NCBI RefSeq assembly: GCF_002575655.3
Contig: NC_053037.3
Location: 207,623,743 to 207,687,742, forward strand
Direction: 5' to 3'
DNA from: Aegilops tauschii subsp. strangulata
Lineage: Eukaryota; Streptophyta; Magnoliopsida; Poales; Poaceae
DNA: 64,000 nt
Part shown: one piece after another, positions 1 to 9,830 of the stretch
Layout of the letters: each line of letters begins with the position of its first letter
Position numbering within the stretch: position 1 is the stretch's first letter
The notes under the pieces: generated by a model
Told to the model about the DNA's origin: nothing
The model's input: only the letters and a program-made list of their open reading frames with translations
Databases searched by the model: none
Translations under genes and position numbers: made by a program

Positions 1-402
1 TTCCATGACAATAATTGTGACAAAACATGGTATCATCATAGATGTGGTGGGGTCCTACTTCTATGACAAAAAATCATGACAGAAATTGGGCTTTTCGTCC
101 TGGGCTGTCCGGAGACGCAGCTGCATGACATTCTTTGGGCCGTCAATGACGGAAAAAACCGTGGTAGAAGCGAGGGCGAGGAAAATATCGGGGTGTTCCC
201 GGTTACGGTGGGTGGTCGGGGCCGAGCGATGCGCGTTTCTCTCATACATGCACGCGCGTGGGTGCGAGGCGTTGGGCTCTAACTAAACCCGAGCGATTGC
301 ACTGCAGGCTACGCGTTACTGAACCCGAGGATCGATCGATGGCTGTTAACTAAACCTGATAGAGCGATTCCTTCGCTACTGCTGCTAACTGAAGCCGATT
401 GA
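1..402. other. TE-like flank, no gene seen
   Basis: No convincing coding frame. The first 100 bases repeat TGACA-containing words on both strands (CCATGACA, GTGACAAAAC, ATGACAAAAA, CATGACAGAAA), which resembles the subterminal part of a grass DNA transposon whose end lies outside the window. The short ORFs here are mutual shadows. Transposon origin is inference; no terminal inverted repeat was found. Confidence 0.3.
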
Positions 403-835
403 TGCTGCCTCTGGATGAACAGTTAGCGTTGCTGGGGGGTTTGGATGAACAGCTCCCGGTGGGGGTGGATGAACAGGACTCTGTGGTGTTGCCTCTGGAT
501 AAACAGGACCCCGATCGATCGAGCCGGTTGCGGCTGGATGAACAGGACCCCGTGGAGGGCTGGATGAACAGGACCACCCATTGGAGGGCAGGAAGAACAG
601 TAGACGGTGGAGGGCTGGATGAACAGTAGCCCGTGGAGGGGTGGTTGAACAGGAGCCCGTGGAGAGGGCTGGTTGAACAGTAGCCGATGGAGTAGCGCGT
701 GGTGGATGCTGGATGAACAGGAGCCCGTGGATGAACAGTCGCAGGTGGAGGCTGGAGGAGGTCGACGGTGGATGAACAGTAGCCCGTGGAGGCTGGAGGG
801 GTTCGACGGTGGAGATGAACAGTATCTCGTGCAGT
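403..835. repeat. GATGAACAG minisatellite
   Basis: About fifteen to twenty imperfect units of roughly 20-27 bp built on GGATGAACAG followed by GAGCCCGTGGAGG-like sequence. Unit length drifts, so the array is old. Its translations on the minus strand give long Ser/Cys/Pro-rich frames (up to about 330 codons including flanks), which follow from the repeat and are not evidence of a gene. Confidence 0.85.
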
Positions 836-1100
836 CCCGTTTTGCGGTACGCAACACCCCTCCCGATGAACAGGACCCCCGTTTCGACCGTAGCGCTCCA
901 ACACATGTCCGTTTCCTCCGTTTTGCGGTATGCCACACCCCTCCCGATCAACAGGACCCCCGTTTCGACCATAGGAGGTCCGTTTCCTCCGTTTTGCGGT
1001 ACGCCAGACCCCTCCCGATGAACAGGATCCCATTTCGAATGTGGTTGGTCGAACACAAGGCCGTTTCCTCCGTTCTGCGGTACGCCAGGCCTCGTTTCTA
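836..1100. repeat. 71-82 bp tandem repeat, four copies
   Basis: Copies begin with TTTTGCGGTA or TTCTGCGG near 840, 921, 992 and 1073 and contain CCCCTCCCGATGAACAGGA, so the block appears to have grown out of the adjacent GATGAACAG minisatellite. Spacing is 82, 71 and 81 bp. No coding evidence. Confidence 0.75.
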
Positions 1101-1436
1101 TAGGCTGTTCTGTCCAAGCCGGTTGGCTCCCACGCATTCCATTGCCTCCTGATGAACACGACGCATTCCGTTGCCTCCCCATGAACACGACGACGACGCA
1201 GTTTCTCTGTTCTGACCCAGCCATGTACATGAGCCTTGGTCGTACGTACGCGCGAGTAGGCGTTCGAGACCCCGCCCGTATGTACGTACGTGGCCGTATT
1301 TACTTTCTTGCACCCTGGCCGTTGTACGTACGTGTACATGCTACATGCACGCCTCTACTACGACACGTGCGCGCCTCTACATCGACCAGTATGTACGTAC
1401 ACGTTCGCGACCAGAATGACAATGCTACGTACGCTT
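1101..1436. other. GTACGTAC-rich spacer, no gene
   Basis: Contains at least six GTACGTAC or CGTACGTA words between about 1210 and 1430, giving many short self-complementary sites. No ORF with protein-like composition. Confidence 0.5.
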
Positions 1437-2185
1437 CGACCAGGTGGGTCCTGACTGTCACGCACTTCCTTGCGTGCGAAGATGTCGCTGGTGGGTCCCA
1501 GCAGTCAGGGGCGCGAATTGTTTTTTTTTTGCCTGAACGCACTTCCTTGCGTGCGAAGATGTCGCTGGTAGGTCCCAGCAGTCAGGGGGGAAATGTTTTT
1601 TCGCGAAATACGGTTGCCCGTCCGGTGGGTCCCTGCTGTCAGGTGGAGGAATCATTATTTTCTGCGTAATAAGGAGGCACTTCCTTGTTGCAGCCGTGGA
1701 CCCAGCTGCCAGCCTCTCCACGTATAGTCCACGTCCGATGGAAGCCATTCCTTGACCACGTTGACCACGCCGCGCCGAGAGCACCAGGGCGCTGGACAAT
1801 GGCGAGGCCTAGGAAGAGGACGACGCGGAGCCGGGGAAGACGCGGGAGTGGTGTGAGGCTGGTTCGCTGCAGGGGGTATTCATTTTTTGTGCGTAGATGA
1901 GTTTGAGGGTTCACTTGTTCGCTGCAGTGTGAGGCTGCCCTCACCGCAGAATAACATGGGGTGTGGGTGAGTAGAGGGATGGCCTGGCCAGCAGTGGGAG
2001 TAGTAGGGGGCGTTGAGGCCTCCACAGCATCGCAGCCGGCCACAGGAGGCAGGAGCACGAGGCACGACCGACGCTGCTTTGGGCGGCTGGAGCAAGAAGA
2101 TCAGAGGTTGAAGAAGCACTACGGCCGTTGGATGGACATGGTACGGTCATTGGAGCTAGAATCGTTCATATTGACTAAGTTGACA
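1437..2185. repeat. Direct duplication, unit A
   Basis: First copy of a ~0.7 kb block. Landmarks in order are CACTTCCTTGCGTGCGAAGA (doubled inside this unit), CGCGAAATAC, GGTGGGTCC..GCTGTCAGG, TGCGTAATAAGGAGGCA, GCCGTGGACCCAGCTG, TTGACCACG, ATGGCGAGGCC, GATGGCCTGGCCA and GTTGGATGGAC. The same landmarks recur in order in 2186-2880. The block ends with a short AAGAAGATCAGAGGTTGAAGAA stretch that is coding-like, but no open frame spans it. Confidence 0.7.
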
Positions 2186-2880
2186 AAGCCCTCCGTCCCC
2201 GTCAACTTAGTTGGCCCACAAGTCAGCCTCCCACTATTGTGGGTCCCAGCTAGCAGGGGGTATTCATTTTTTGTGCGTAATAAGGAGGCACTTCCTTGCG
2301 TGCGAAGATATAGCTGGTGGGTCTGACCTGTCAGCGGTGGGAACATTTTTCGCGAAATACAGAGGCCCTTCCGGTGGGTCCCAGCTGTCAGGTGGAGGAA
2401 TCATTATTTTCCGCGTAATAAGGAGGCATTTCCTTGCGTGCGGCCGTGGACCCAGCTGTCAGCTTCTCCATGCACAGTCTAGTTCCGATGGTGTTGTTCG
2501 TTGACCATGTTGACCACTCCGCGCCGAGCGCATCCAAGGTGGTGGATGATGGCGAGGCCCCGGACAGCAACGAGCCGGAGATGGGAAGACGCGGGAGTAG
2601 AGTCGCAGACGGAGAGGTGTACGAGGGTTAACTGGTTCTGGTGCGGTGTGGTTCGGCAGTCAGTGGAGAAGAACAGGAGGTGTGGAGGGGTGGAGGGATG
2701 GCCTGGCCAATGGTGGAGTAGCGCTTCACAGCGAAGCGTGCTAAGCGGAGCTGCTAGCAGCACGAGGCGGGAGCAGGTGGTCCCGGCGGCGCTGGGGGAA
2801 GAAGACGAGAGATTGAAGATGGATGTCGGTCGTTGGATGTAAATCCAATGGCTAATGATGTCAGTATCATTTCTTGACTA
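2186..2880. repeat. Direct duplication, unit B
   Basis: Second copy of the block at 1437-2185, with the same landmark order: CACTTCCTTGCGTGCGAAGA, CGCGAAATAC, GGTGGGTCCCAGCTGTCAGG, CGCGTAATAAGGAGGCA, GCCGTGGACCCAGCTGTCAG, TTGACCACT, ATGGCGAGGCC, GATGGCCTGGCCA, CGTTGGATG. Many indels separate the copies, so the duplication is not recent. Confidence 0.7.
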
Positions 2881-3584
2881 AGTTGACAACGACTTGCATT
2901 GGCTTCGACCTATTGGCCCACATTTCAGCATCCAATAATGTGGCACGTATTCAACCCATTTTTTCAGAATTTACAGTCTTTTTTTGTGGGGTAGAATTTA
3001 TAGTCCATTTGATCTTTTTTTAATTCAGTCCATTAGCTGGGCTGGGTGAACAAATAATGTAGCGTCCATGCGGCCCATTTATGTTTTTCCTAAAAAATTA
3101 CAGGCCATTTGCACTTTCTCGAAATACACGATTTTGCTGGGCTTATTCTAATTATAAGGTTGGGGTTGGCGCAGCGTTATCAAAAATTAATAGGGGCTGA
3201 GCATTTTGTTATATATATATATTTAAATAATAAGTGATTTATTATTACATTGGTCCTTAAATCTTACCAAGCTTTTGTACACAATCACCAAGGTTTTTGT
3301 TGCCAAAAAAATCAAGGATTTTATTGTTAAGAAATTATTTTTATAAGTTAATAAGATGTGGGATATTGTTTTCTTACATATGTAAGTATCTGTTAAATAT
3401 ATGATGACAATAACAATAATATATAATAACATATAAAATAATTTAAATATATATAATATAGTTAGAAGGGAAACATAAGTTGGACCAGGCGTTCCTATTC
3501 TTATATAGAAAAATAGAACATACCTCTGCGTTTTCTTTAAAAAAAAATACATAAATTGGGCTGCCGATGTTTCAGAAAAATAAA
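2881..3584. other. AT-rich intergenic DNA, no gene
   Basis: 2940-3180 has several GGCCCATTT/CAGTCCATT words like those in subterminal arrays of grass DNA transposons. 3190-3500 is strongly AT-rich with TATATA runs. The one longer minus-strand frame (3223-3642) is Ile/Tyr/Leu-rich low-complexity translation and is not supported as a gene. Confidence 0.4.
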
Positions 3585-3670
3585 ACCTCGGATGGGAGGT
3601 CCATAGGCCGGTCGATACATGACGGCCCTCAAGAAAATACAAATAGGCCTATGGACCTCCCATCCGAGGT
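3585..3670. repeat. 25 bp perfect inverted repeat (hairpin)
   Basis: CCTCGGATGGGAGGTCCATA starts the left arm at 3586 and its exact reverse complement ends the right arm at 3669. Arms are 24 bp perfect (25 with the A/T pair at 3585/3670) around a 36-nt loop. A transcript would form a strong stem of small-RNA precursor size. Outside the arms are imperfectly related GGGCTGC words (3558 and 3675), so this may be the core of a degraded MITE. Confidence 0.8.
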
Positions 3671-3837
3671 CGTGGGCTGCACATGTTAAAAAAGAAAGCC
3701 TAGACGGGGCAGCCCAAAACCCAGCTGATACTTGCTGCCCCAGTGATAATAAATGATACCTGCCAGCTCCCCGGCTTCGTTGTGAATTTATCTCCTATAG
3801 TAACTATGTTGAAGCACCTAAAAAAATGTAACTATGT

Positions 3838-4080
3838 TGACAAACCCGTGGGCCCCAACGTCAGTATAGCATTAGGAGGAAGTATTTTTTCGATGAGGCA
3901 CTTGCTTGCGTACGGCCATAGACCTGGTGGGTCCCGACTGTCCACCTCTCCACATACAGTCCTCTCCAGATTCCTCTTGTTTGTTCAGCATGTTCACAAC
4001 GGCAGACAGCGGCGTCGAGGCAAGCGCACAAAGGCGCAGGAGGAGATCCGACCACCTGAGAAAGTGCCTTATTAGTAACG
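3838..4080. repeat. Third, partial copy of the duplicated block
   Basis: Shares CACTTGCTTGCGTACGGCCAT, GGTGGGTCC..ACTGTC, CACCTCTCCAC, and the GTTCA.CATGTTCAC segment with units A and B. The downstream half is missing. Confidence 0.5.
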
Positions 4081-4092
4081 AAACAACTGAAC

Positions 4093-4190
4093 TAGCCTAG
4101 TGGCCGAGTGACACTACCCGACAGTTGTTCCGCCCGGGTTCGATTCCACCTGTGCAGAGAAAATATCTCCAAAATTTTTGCCTCTGCCTT
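4093..4190 (+). mobile_element. tRNA-derived Pol III promoter, candidate SINE
   Basis: A near-consensus A box (TGGCCGAGTGA, 4101-4111) is followed by a perfect B box (GGTTCGATTCC, 4137-4147). The spacing and the GTGGCCGAGTG word are those of Leu/Ser-type tRNA genes, but there is no foldable acceptor or anticodon arm, so this is not a tRNA gene. A tRNA-derived SINE head is the simplest reading. No poly(A)/poly(T) tail or target-site duplication was identified, so element limits are uncertain. Confidence 0.45.
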
Positions 4191-5010
4191 TATTGACATG
4201 TGGGCCCCAATTGTCATCTACGCACACCACGTCCAACACTTGCCAAAACTTCGTCCCTTGTTTTCTCTGTTTTTCGCACACTCGACATTGTGTGGGCATC
4301 TTGAAAATAGCATATCTTTTTGACTGTGCGTCATATGAAGATGTGCTATGCATGAATGTTGATCAACATGATGTTAACTGGCTGGTAGTACCAGTTTCGA
4401 CCATGAATAAAACTTCCAGCATGATGTTAACACTGTTTGAAAAGTCCGTGTTCATATAAATGCTCTGCCTCTGAAAGTTGCAGTTTCTTATGTGAAACTG
4501 AACTTGGAGTTTCTTATCTGAAACTGAAACTTGCAGTTTCTTCTCTAAGAATCACATTGTCTACACTTTTATACTCCTATGAAACTATATTTTTTAAGTG
4601 CTAAAAATAGATCTCTAGAACTCATAAAATACTTCATATGCTCAATACTGCAAATCTGAAATTCAAAAGACATTCATATCTGAAAGTACTCTCAAAATAC
4701 ACAACACAAAACACAATTCACAACCTGCAAATACTAACAACCCTAAGCTCCTCCTGACAATTCACAACCTGCCCGACTATTGGTGTGGGGGGGGGGGCAA
4801 TCCCTCCTATTCCTCGGCGGCAGACAGCCGCCCCGTGAGACGATGTTAACGGCGAGGGAGAGGATGGCGGGGAAGCGTCGTCGGGCCAACTGTTTTTCTC
4901 TTGCAGTTGGGCACGGTCGACAAAGACTCCACCGGCTCGCTCTAGCATGACACCCTCACAAACGGCACCCTGTAGATGCTCGATCCTTCAATCTCTGGCG
5001 TATGCTCCAT
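4191..5010. other. No gene seen; small local repeats
   Basis: 4480-4550 holds three diverged copies of a ~27 bp GCAGTTTCTTATCTGAAACT unit, and 4788-4797 is a poly-G run. 4720-5010 is GC-richer and lies directly downstream of the minus-strand CDS at 5011-5280, so it may be its 3' untranslated region. Confidence 0.4.
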
Positions 5011-5280
5011 CTAGGATCGATACTCCCACCACCGCTCCCTCATGATCGGATTCGGTGAATCTGTTTGCTCCATGGCCCAAACGAGCAGCTTTATATACTC
5101 CCGTGCGACTCCCTCCGGGAGTATCGCCACCTTTTCGCCCTGTTGCAAATATCTGGCCATGGATGTCGCCGTCGCCGCTAGTTGGTCCTTCTTGTCAAAC
5201 CAAGACTGTATCTCAAACATCCTAGCTAGCTTCACAGGGTCGCCGTCTGTGATCCTCACGTATCGGTTGTACTCCTCCAT
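5011..5280 (-). CDS. Small uncharacterised protein, divergent paralogue of 6251-6613
   Basis: An 89-codon frame read from the ATG at 5280. An in-frame ATG at 5307 would add nine residues, but the start at 5280 aligns with the paralogue's first Met. The protein is acidic-basic mixed, has no signal peptide or membrane segment, and ends in a Trp-rich motif: LVWAMEQTDSP followed by RERWWEYRS. Its C-terminal 24 residues match 17 of 24 in the protein at 6251-6613, and the WFD motif near residue 30 is shared. I do not recognise the family and assign no function. It faces away from its paralogue, with purine repeats (5317-5530) directly upstream. That two diverged copies both stay open supports coding capacity, but expression is unproven. 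Confidence 0.6.
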   Translation of the reverse strand: MEEYNRYVRITDGDPVKLARMFEIQSWFDKKDQLAATATSMARYLQQGEKVAILPEGVAREYIKLLVWAMEQTDSPNPIMRERWWEYRS

Positions 5281-5316
5281 TGATCTACTTCTCCACAGCA
5301 CTTTCACTCGCCGGCG

Positions 5317-5530
5317 GTGGTTTTTTTAATGGAAGAGGAGAGGAGCAGCGCTGGTTTTGGTTTAGAATGGGAGAGGAGCGATGCTGGTTTTGGATTGGAA
5401 CAGGGGAGGAGGGGCGGTGGTTTTGAAATGGAAGAGGAGAGGAACGGCGCTGGATTTAGATTGGAACAGGAGAGGAGCGGCGGTGGTTTAAGACGAGAAG
5501 AGCGGAAGAGCGGCGCTGGTCTTGGAATTT
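5317..5530. repeat. GGAAGAGGAGAGGAGCGGCGCTGG repeat, leader of the minus-strand copy
   Basis: About six imperfect units of ~35 bp built on TGGAAGAGGAGAGGAGCRRYG and CTGGTTTTGG. It begins about 37 bp upstream of the start codon at 5280, so it would be leader or proximal promoter of that gene. The reverse complement is the same repeat class as 5822-6230. The plus-strand frame through it (5317-5583, Gly/Glu/Arg-rich) is repeat translation. Confidence 0.75.
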
Positions 5531-5552
5531 TTTTTTTAGTTTTGCGTATTTT

Positions 5553-5715
5553 GGGTCAAAGTTTGACCACGTACTGTATTTGACAAGCAAAATGTGAATG
5601 CATGTCACCAAAAATTGTATCGTTTGGTTCGTATCTGAATGTACTTTCAAGTTATATTATTTTTGCAACGTATAAAATATATTTTATTTGCGAAAATCAT
5701 GGTCAATTATGACCC
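5553..5715. mobile_element. Stowaway-like MITE remnant
   Basis: Ends are GGGTCAAAGTTTGACC (5553-5568) and GGTCAATTATGACCC (5701-5715), an imperfect inverted pair. The AT-rich core has the Stowaway look (TGTCACCAAAAATTGTATC, GTACTTTCAAGTTATATTAT). No clear TA target duplication remains. It sits between the two divergent small genes, in what would be their shared promoter region. Confidence 0.5.
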
Positions 5716-5821
5716 AGAATAAAAGGGAGACTAGTTAATGTGGGGTCTCTTTCTTATTTGAAGGGTAAATTGATTTTGATTGTGATCCAGTCACAGCGCG
5801 CCGGCCCTCTCGTCCAATCCT

Positions 5822-6230
5822 AAATCGCTGCCGCACGCTCCTCTCCCTCTTCTCCATTGCAAAACCACCTCCTCTCCTCTCCATCATCTCCATTCCAAAA
5901 CCACCGTCTCGCCTCTCCCTCTTCTCCATTGCAAAACCAGCCCCTCTCTCCTCGGACGAGGATCCCCTGACGTAGCCCATCCTGCCATTGAGACACTGAC
6001 GCATGGGTCCCACCAAGCGCGGGGCCCACCTGTCAGCGACCGAAAGGCAGGGGAACCTCGCCTCTCCATCATCTCCATTCCAAAACCATCATCTCGCCTC
6101 TCCCTCTTCTCCATTTCAAAACCACCCCCTCTCCTCTGCATCATCTCCATTCCGAAACCACCGTCTCGCCTCTCCCTCTTATCTATTGCAAGACCACCGT
6201 CTCTCCTCCCATCTTCCAAAGCAAGCACCG
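5822..6230. repeat. CTCTCCATCATCTCCATTCCAAAACCACC repeat, leader of the plus-strand copy
   Basis: About ten imperfect units of 30-36 bp, interrupted at ~5950-6055 by a unique segment containing GGGTCCCACC and CACCTGTCAG. It ends about 20 bp before the ATG at 6251. It is the same motif class as 5317-5530 in inverse orientation, so each paralogue carries this repeat immediately 5'. The 222-codon minus-strand frame across it (5884-6552) is repeat plus antisense of the gene. Confidence 0.75.
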
Positions 6231-6250
6231 GACCACTCAGAAGGACATCT

Positions 6251-6613
6251 ATGGAGGGGATGCAGCAGCGAATCAGGCAGATCGCCGGCGGCGACCAGGC
6301 AAAGTTATCCAGGTTGAAGGAGATCCTTACTTGGTTTGACAATGAGTGGGAGATTTCGAGGACGGTGAGGGCCATGTGGCAATGTATGCGAAAGAGCGAG
6401 ACGACGACGATGAGGGCGGCGATGTACTCCTCGGCGGCAGTCACGCCGCAGTCCTTCGATTTCATTGAGTATCTCCTCTGGGCGATGGAGCAGACAGATT
6501 CGCCCGAGGCGAAAGTAAGGCGGAGGTGGTGGGCATACAGGTCGAAGGTCAAGCACCCAGAGGATAACGAATCGATCGAGTACGGTGTGCCATTCGTGAG
6601 GGTGCAGAGCTAG
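6251..6613 (+). CDS. Small uncharacterised protein, divergent paralogue of 5011-5280
   Basis: A 120-residue frame from ATG 6251. The N-terminal Met-Glu, a Gly-Asp pair near residue 14, a WFD motif near residue 29, LLWAMEQTDSP and RRRWWAYRS near residues 75-98 all align with the protein encoded at 5011-5280. The C-terminus extends about 22 residues further. No membrane segment or recognised domain; function unknown. A good splice-donor context (AAG/GTAAGC at 6740/6741) follows 127 bp after the stop, so the transcript may have a spliced 3' end. The upstream ORF-free repeat (5822-6230) would be leader. Conservation with the inverted paralogue is the main support. Confidence 0.6.
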   Translation: MEGMQQRIRQIAGGDQAKLSRLKEILTWFDNEWEISRTVRAMWQCMRKSETTTMRAAMYSSAAVTPQSFDFIEYLLWAMEQTDSPEAKVRRRWWAYRSKVKHPEDNESIEYGVPFVRVQS

Positions 6614-7577
6614 CCGGAGCTACAGGAGTATTCGTTCTCCCACCGCAAGAGGAGGCCGGATGGCACAACGTCGCTTCCCCGCCGTTCTCCACGGTTCCCT
6701 CGATGCTCGCCTCGTTTCAACGGTGTCGGTAGGGTTTAAGGTAAGCTTCGCACTAACCTAATCATCCATCTGCTCATGCTTACAATCAGTGTGACAACTA
6801 ATAAAAATCATGCTTACAATCAGTCTCCGAGTACTACGCCAATCACCCTAAAATAGCTCTGTACCTTTGCGTGAAAGTTGTGACACTGTGTACAAATAAA
6901 GAAAAATAGATTGGTGCTTCTTTCAGAAAAGAGTACACCCCTAGAAAACTGCCAATATAAGCTACTAGTATTTTTTTAAGTCTAAGCTACTAGTATTTGG
7001 TTAGAGGATTTGCTGCCGAGAAAGATCCGTCCACAGTGAGTGCCACACATCCCACTGATGGTGGTGGATGCCAATGCTTAGATGGAGCAGGGTTGGTGAC
7101 GGTAATTTTTACTTGGCACCTCGCACTCTGCATATATGCCGGTTCCATCCTTACATTTGTGCAGTTCCACCAAAATGCAGCTGAATAACCCTGTTTGCAC
7201 AGATAATGAAAAGGCGTGATTACATTATAGTGGCACTAGTTGATGAAACATACACTAATAAACAGAAGAAAATATTACATCATACTGGAAATCGACCCAA
7301 GTCTCCCCGATACACCTTCTACCAGTGATGAACATCACTGTACAGCGGTAGTACAAGGAGGGGCCTTGAGACATTCAAATCTCTATTTTTGTGCAGATCA
7401 ACTAAAATTAAGCACCCCAGTTTGCAGAAACGCTTAAACGTTAACAATGGGACTAGTTGATGAAATATACATTAACAAAGAGAAGCACTTTCTTTATCTA
7501 CATTGGAAATGAAATGATAGAGAGGACACTCGCTCTATTTTAACTGTATTATTACTTCATTTTATCAATGACACTAG
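6614..7577. other. No gene; diverged local duplications
   Basis: The segment TGGCACTAGTTGATGAAACAT (7230) recurs as TGGGACTAGTTGATGAAATAT (7447), each preceded by a TTTGTGCAG..CA.C.AAAAT stretch (7157, 7388); a third piece of that stretch lies at 8173. This is an old ~240 bp tandem duplication. A smaller AAGCTACTAGTATTT direct repeat is at 6959 and 6984. Confidence 0.5.
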
Positions 7578-7915
7578 GGTCGAGCAGTTGGCAAACGAGG
7601 TCTACCGTGCGTCGCAAGGATGAAGGCCGGGGGTGCTTAGACTGGGATGCTGAAGCTGGCTCTTTCAGTCCCTATCTTCCCCCTGATGTTTCTGTGGTAT
7701 CATTTGGGTTGTAATCCAAACTTGGTCGAGCTGGTGCTGTGTCCCCTACCTGCCTAGCTTATGTGGCGAACTTGTCTCCTGCTAGTACTTAGTCTGTTCT
7801 AGTAGTAGTTGCATAACTACCCATTTACACTGAGATGTTGTCGGATAATGGTTCTCTATGGTTGGGTTTCTTTAATGAAATCGAAGGGAACCCCCTCTTT
7901 CGATAAGTAAAAAAA
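7578..7915 (+). mobile_element. 5'-truncated LINE-like 3' end with A-tail
   Basis: The sequence ends in TTTCTTTAATGAAATCGAAG, a short GC patch, CTTTCGATAAGT and a run of seven A. It is bracketed by an imperfect direct repeat, TGACACTAG (7569-7577) and TGGCACTAG (7919-7927), 8 of 9 identical, as expected of a target-site duplication. No reverse transcriptase remains, so family assignment rests on the tail and flanks. A retrocopied transcript end is the alternative. Confidence 0.5.
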
Positions 7916-9300
7916 CAGTGGCACTAGCGGTGCCAAAACAATGCCTCAAATTAATAGTGCCACTAGATTAAGGTGCAAAATAATAACATTACTGCCTTAT
8001 CATGGCAGTGCCAAATCAGTAGCACAAGAGCAGGATCAACATGCAGGATCTTTGGCAAACGGTCAGACCAAAAAGGAACATACCTCGTGATGGGAACCAT
8101 ATCTGCAGTCAACGCCATCGTAGAAGGGATGCCACCAGTCACCAACATGGATGATTCAATTCATGGGACCTTTTGGTGCAGTTCACCTAAAATGAAGCAA
8201 TGTCCCATGAGCTAGCAGCTTCTTCTTCTTCTTTTTTTAGGAAAAGGGCTCCAGCCCCGGTTCCATTTCCATCAGAAAACGAAACCCACAGAGCTTCTTC
8301 TTCATTATTTGCAACAAAATTGAGCAACATCAAGGTTGGTCGTGAAGCTCCTGGACAGTAGGCGGACCAGGACAGTTGCATCTCTAACGAAGAGAAGCAA
8401 CTTATCTTAATGGGAAATTTAGCAGGACATGAAAAAAAGTGCCATTGATTCATATTACTGGAGGCATTACATTGAAAACAACATTGGTTTAACGTGCCCT
8501 TACTTTTAATAGTGCGATTGCTACATTTTACCAGTGGCATTACATAAGACCGGCTCGGGGCAACAAACATCAGAAGATGATATCTGGGTTGGTCCCATTT
8601 TTGTTCGGTATATAGGCACCTTATACTGTGTGAGGCTAGCAAATCTAGTGCTGGACTTACTCTGTTGACTTGTCCCCCCAGTCCCCACTTTCTTTCCTTC
8701 TTCAACCAATAGATCGGGTTTATATTGAGTTTGTACTGCGTTCCCTTTATTTCCCTATTAGACCTAGAGACCAGTTGGATAGCCAGTCTGTGCTACTTTT
8801 CGCCCCCATTATTTCCTCTTTCGACCAAGTCCTAGATTCAGGTAACAAATCTTCCCCCACCCCACCCCCTTTCTTCCTTGTTTGAACCAAGTACTACTAG
8901 ATTCGAGTGCATGAACTAGTTTTACCTCTTAACAGTAAAAAATTAGGTGGTTTTCGAACAGCCGATCGATCGTATCTACACGAGGGGGCCTGAGAAATAG
9001 TAAAAGATACAAATGCAGTGATGTCAGGAGCTCGGGAAGTAGAGCAAGGCCGGTTTCGAAGGAAGTTATACCTGAGGGTCACTGGGATGTCGCTAGGTGG
9101 GCGGCGGGAGGCCGGATCTGCCCACACTACGGCAGCAAGGAAGAAGGGGTGGGAGGCCCTCCCTCGCCGGCGATGCTTTGGAGAGAACGGCAAGGCACGC
9201 TGATCGGGATGCGCCAGCAGTGGGTAAGAGCCGTCGCCGAGGACGACCGCGTGAACATTGCCAGGCGGAGAGGATCCAGCTGGATCTGTGACCAGCGGTG
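7916..9300. other. No gene seen; possible second minus-strand retroelement tail
   Basis: On the minus strand, 8345 down to 8218 reads CTGATGGAAATGGAACCGG, then GGCTGGAGCCCTTTTCC and an A/AGA-rich tail, which resembles another LINE-type 3' end. The frame at 8187-8705 is not protein-like. 8640-8890 is pyrimidine-rich and unassigned. Confidence 0.35.
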
Positions 9301-9401
9301 AGTAGAGAGAGAGTGTGGCCACCGCTGTCGTGTTTAGATATGGAGAGGACGAGACAGTGTGAAGAGAGCAACACTAGCATGAAAGCGCGGAGGCTCCTGC
9401 C

Positions 9402-9407
9402 TATATA
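9402..9407 (-). promoter_or_regulatory. Possible minus-strand TATA box
   Basis: On the minus strand, CACTATATAGGC precedes pyrimidine-rich leader-like sequence (TTGCTCTCTTC, CTCTCTCTACTC). The nearest ATG (9380) is only 22 bp away, too close for a normal TATA-directed start. No convincing exon was found; an AG/GTATAA donor-like site lies near 9072. This may be the promoter of a truncated gene. Confidence 0.25.
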
Positions 9408-9659
9408 GTGGAGTACTAGTTTTCTTTTGTCTACCCGCCGGAGCCGGCTTGACCTTGCCAATGACCGTCGAGAAGTCTTCATGCACGTGCCCCGGAGGCG
9501 CAGTTGTCGTCATTTTGATCTGAAGCACCGGATTATAACATATAACACGAAAAAATGCCACATGACAAGAAAAAATGTGTGTGCAAATGCAATATGACAC
9601 GCGTTCCATTCGGAGAGCGGCGTGCCAGACCGACCGATCGTCTGGGGTGCGACACGAAT

Positions 9660-9830
9660 GCGATGGGCGTGCTGTATACTCCATACATGTGTACCGCCGT
9701 TTTCTTGAGGCTTTGCTCCATGGTGCAATCCATGGATACAAAATTAGTATACTGTACTATTTAAAAGTCGAGGGCGGGGCTTTTCCCGCGCGGTAGGCGG
9801 GGCAGTTCCGCCTAGTCGGTTCGACAGAGA
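9660..9830 (+). repeat. Dispersed promoter-like repeat, copy 1
   Basis: Contains GCTCCATGGTGCAATCCATG, TTTAAAAG and GGGCGGGGC words, which recur in the same order at 14380-14500 (copy 2, next to the LTR retrotransposon). Copy 1 lies ~300 bp upstream of the exonuclease-like ORF at 10089. The shared segment suggests duplication of a whole locus, not only of exons. Confidence 0.45.

Noticed and set aside
350..1339. 329-codon minus-strand ORF
   Set aside because: It is the translation of the GATGAACAG minisatellite and its neighbouring tandem repeat; several frames stay open for the same reason.
1300..1542. Possible gene at minus 1300-1542 and 1458-1799
   Set aside because: Frames lie in the duplicated block and are not conserved between its copies.
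4093..4190. tRNA gene
   Set aside because: A and B boxes are good but the sequence does not fold into acceptor and anticodon arms; kept as a SINE candidate.
5884..6552. 222-codon minus-strand ORF with Arg/Gly/Glu repeats
   Set aside because: Runs through the leader repeat and antisense to the small gene at 6251-6613; composition follows the DNA repeat.
8187..8705. 172-codon minus-strand ORF
   Set aside because: No protein-like pattern and it overlaps a retroelement-like A-rich tail.
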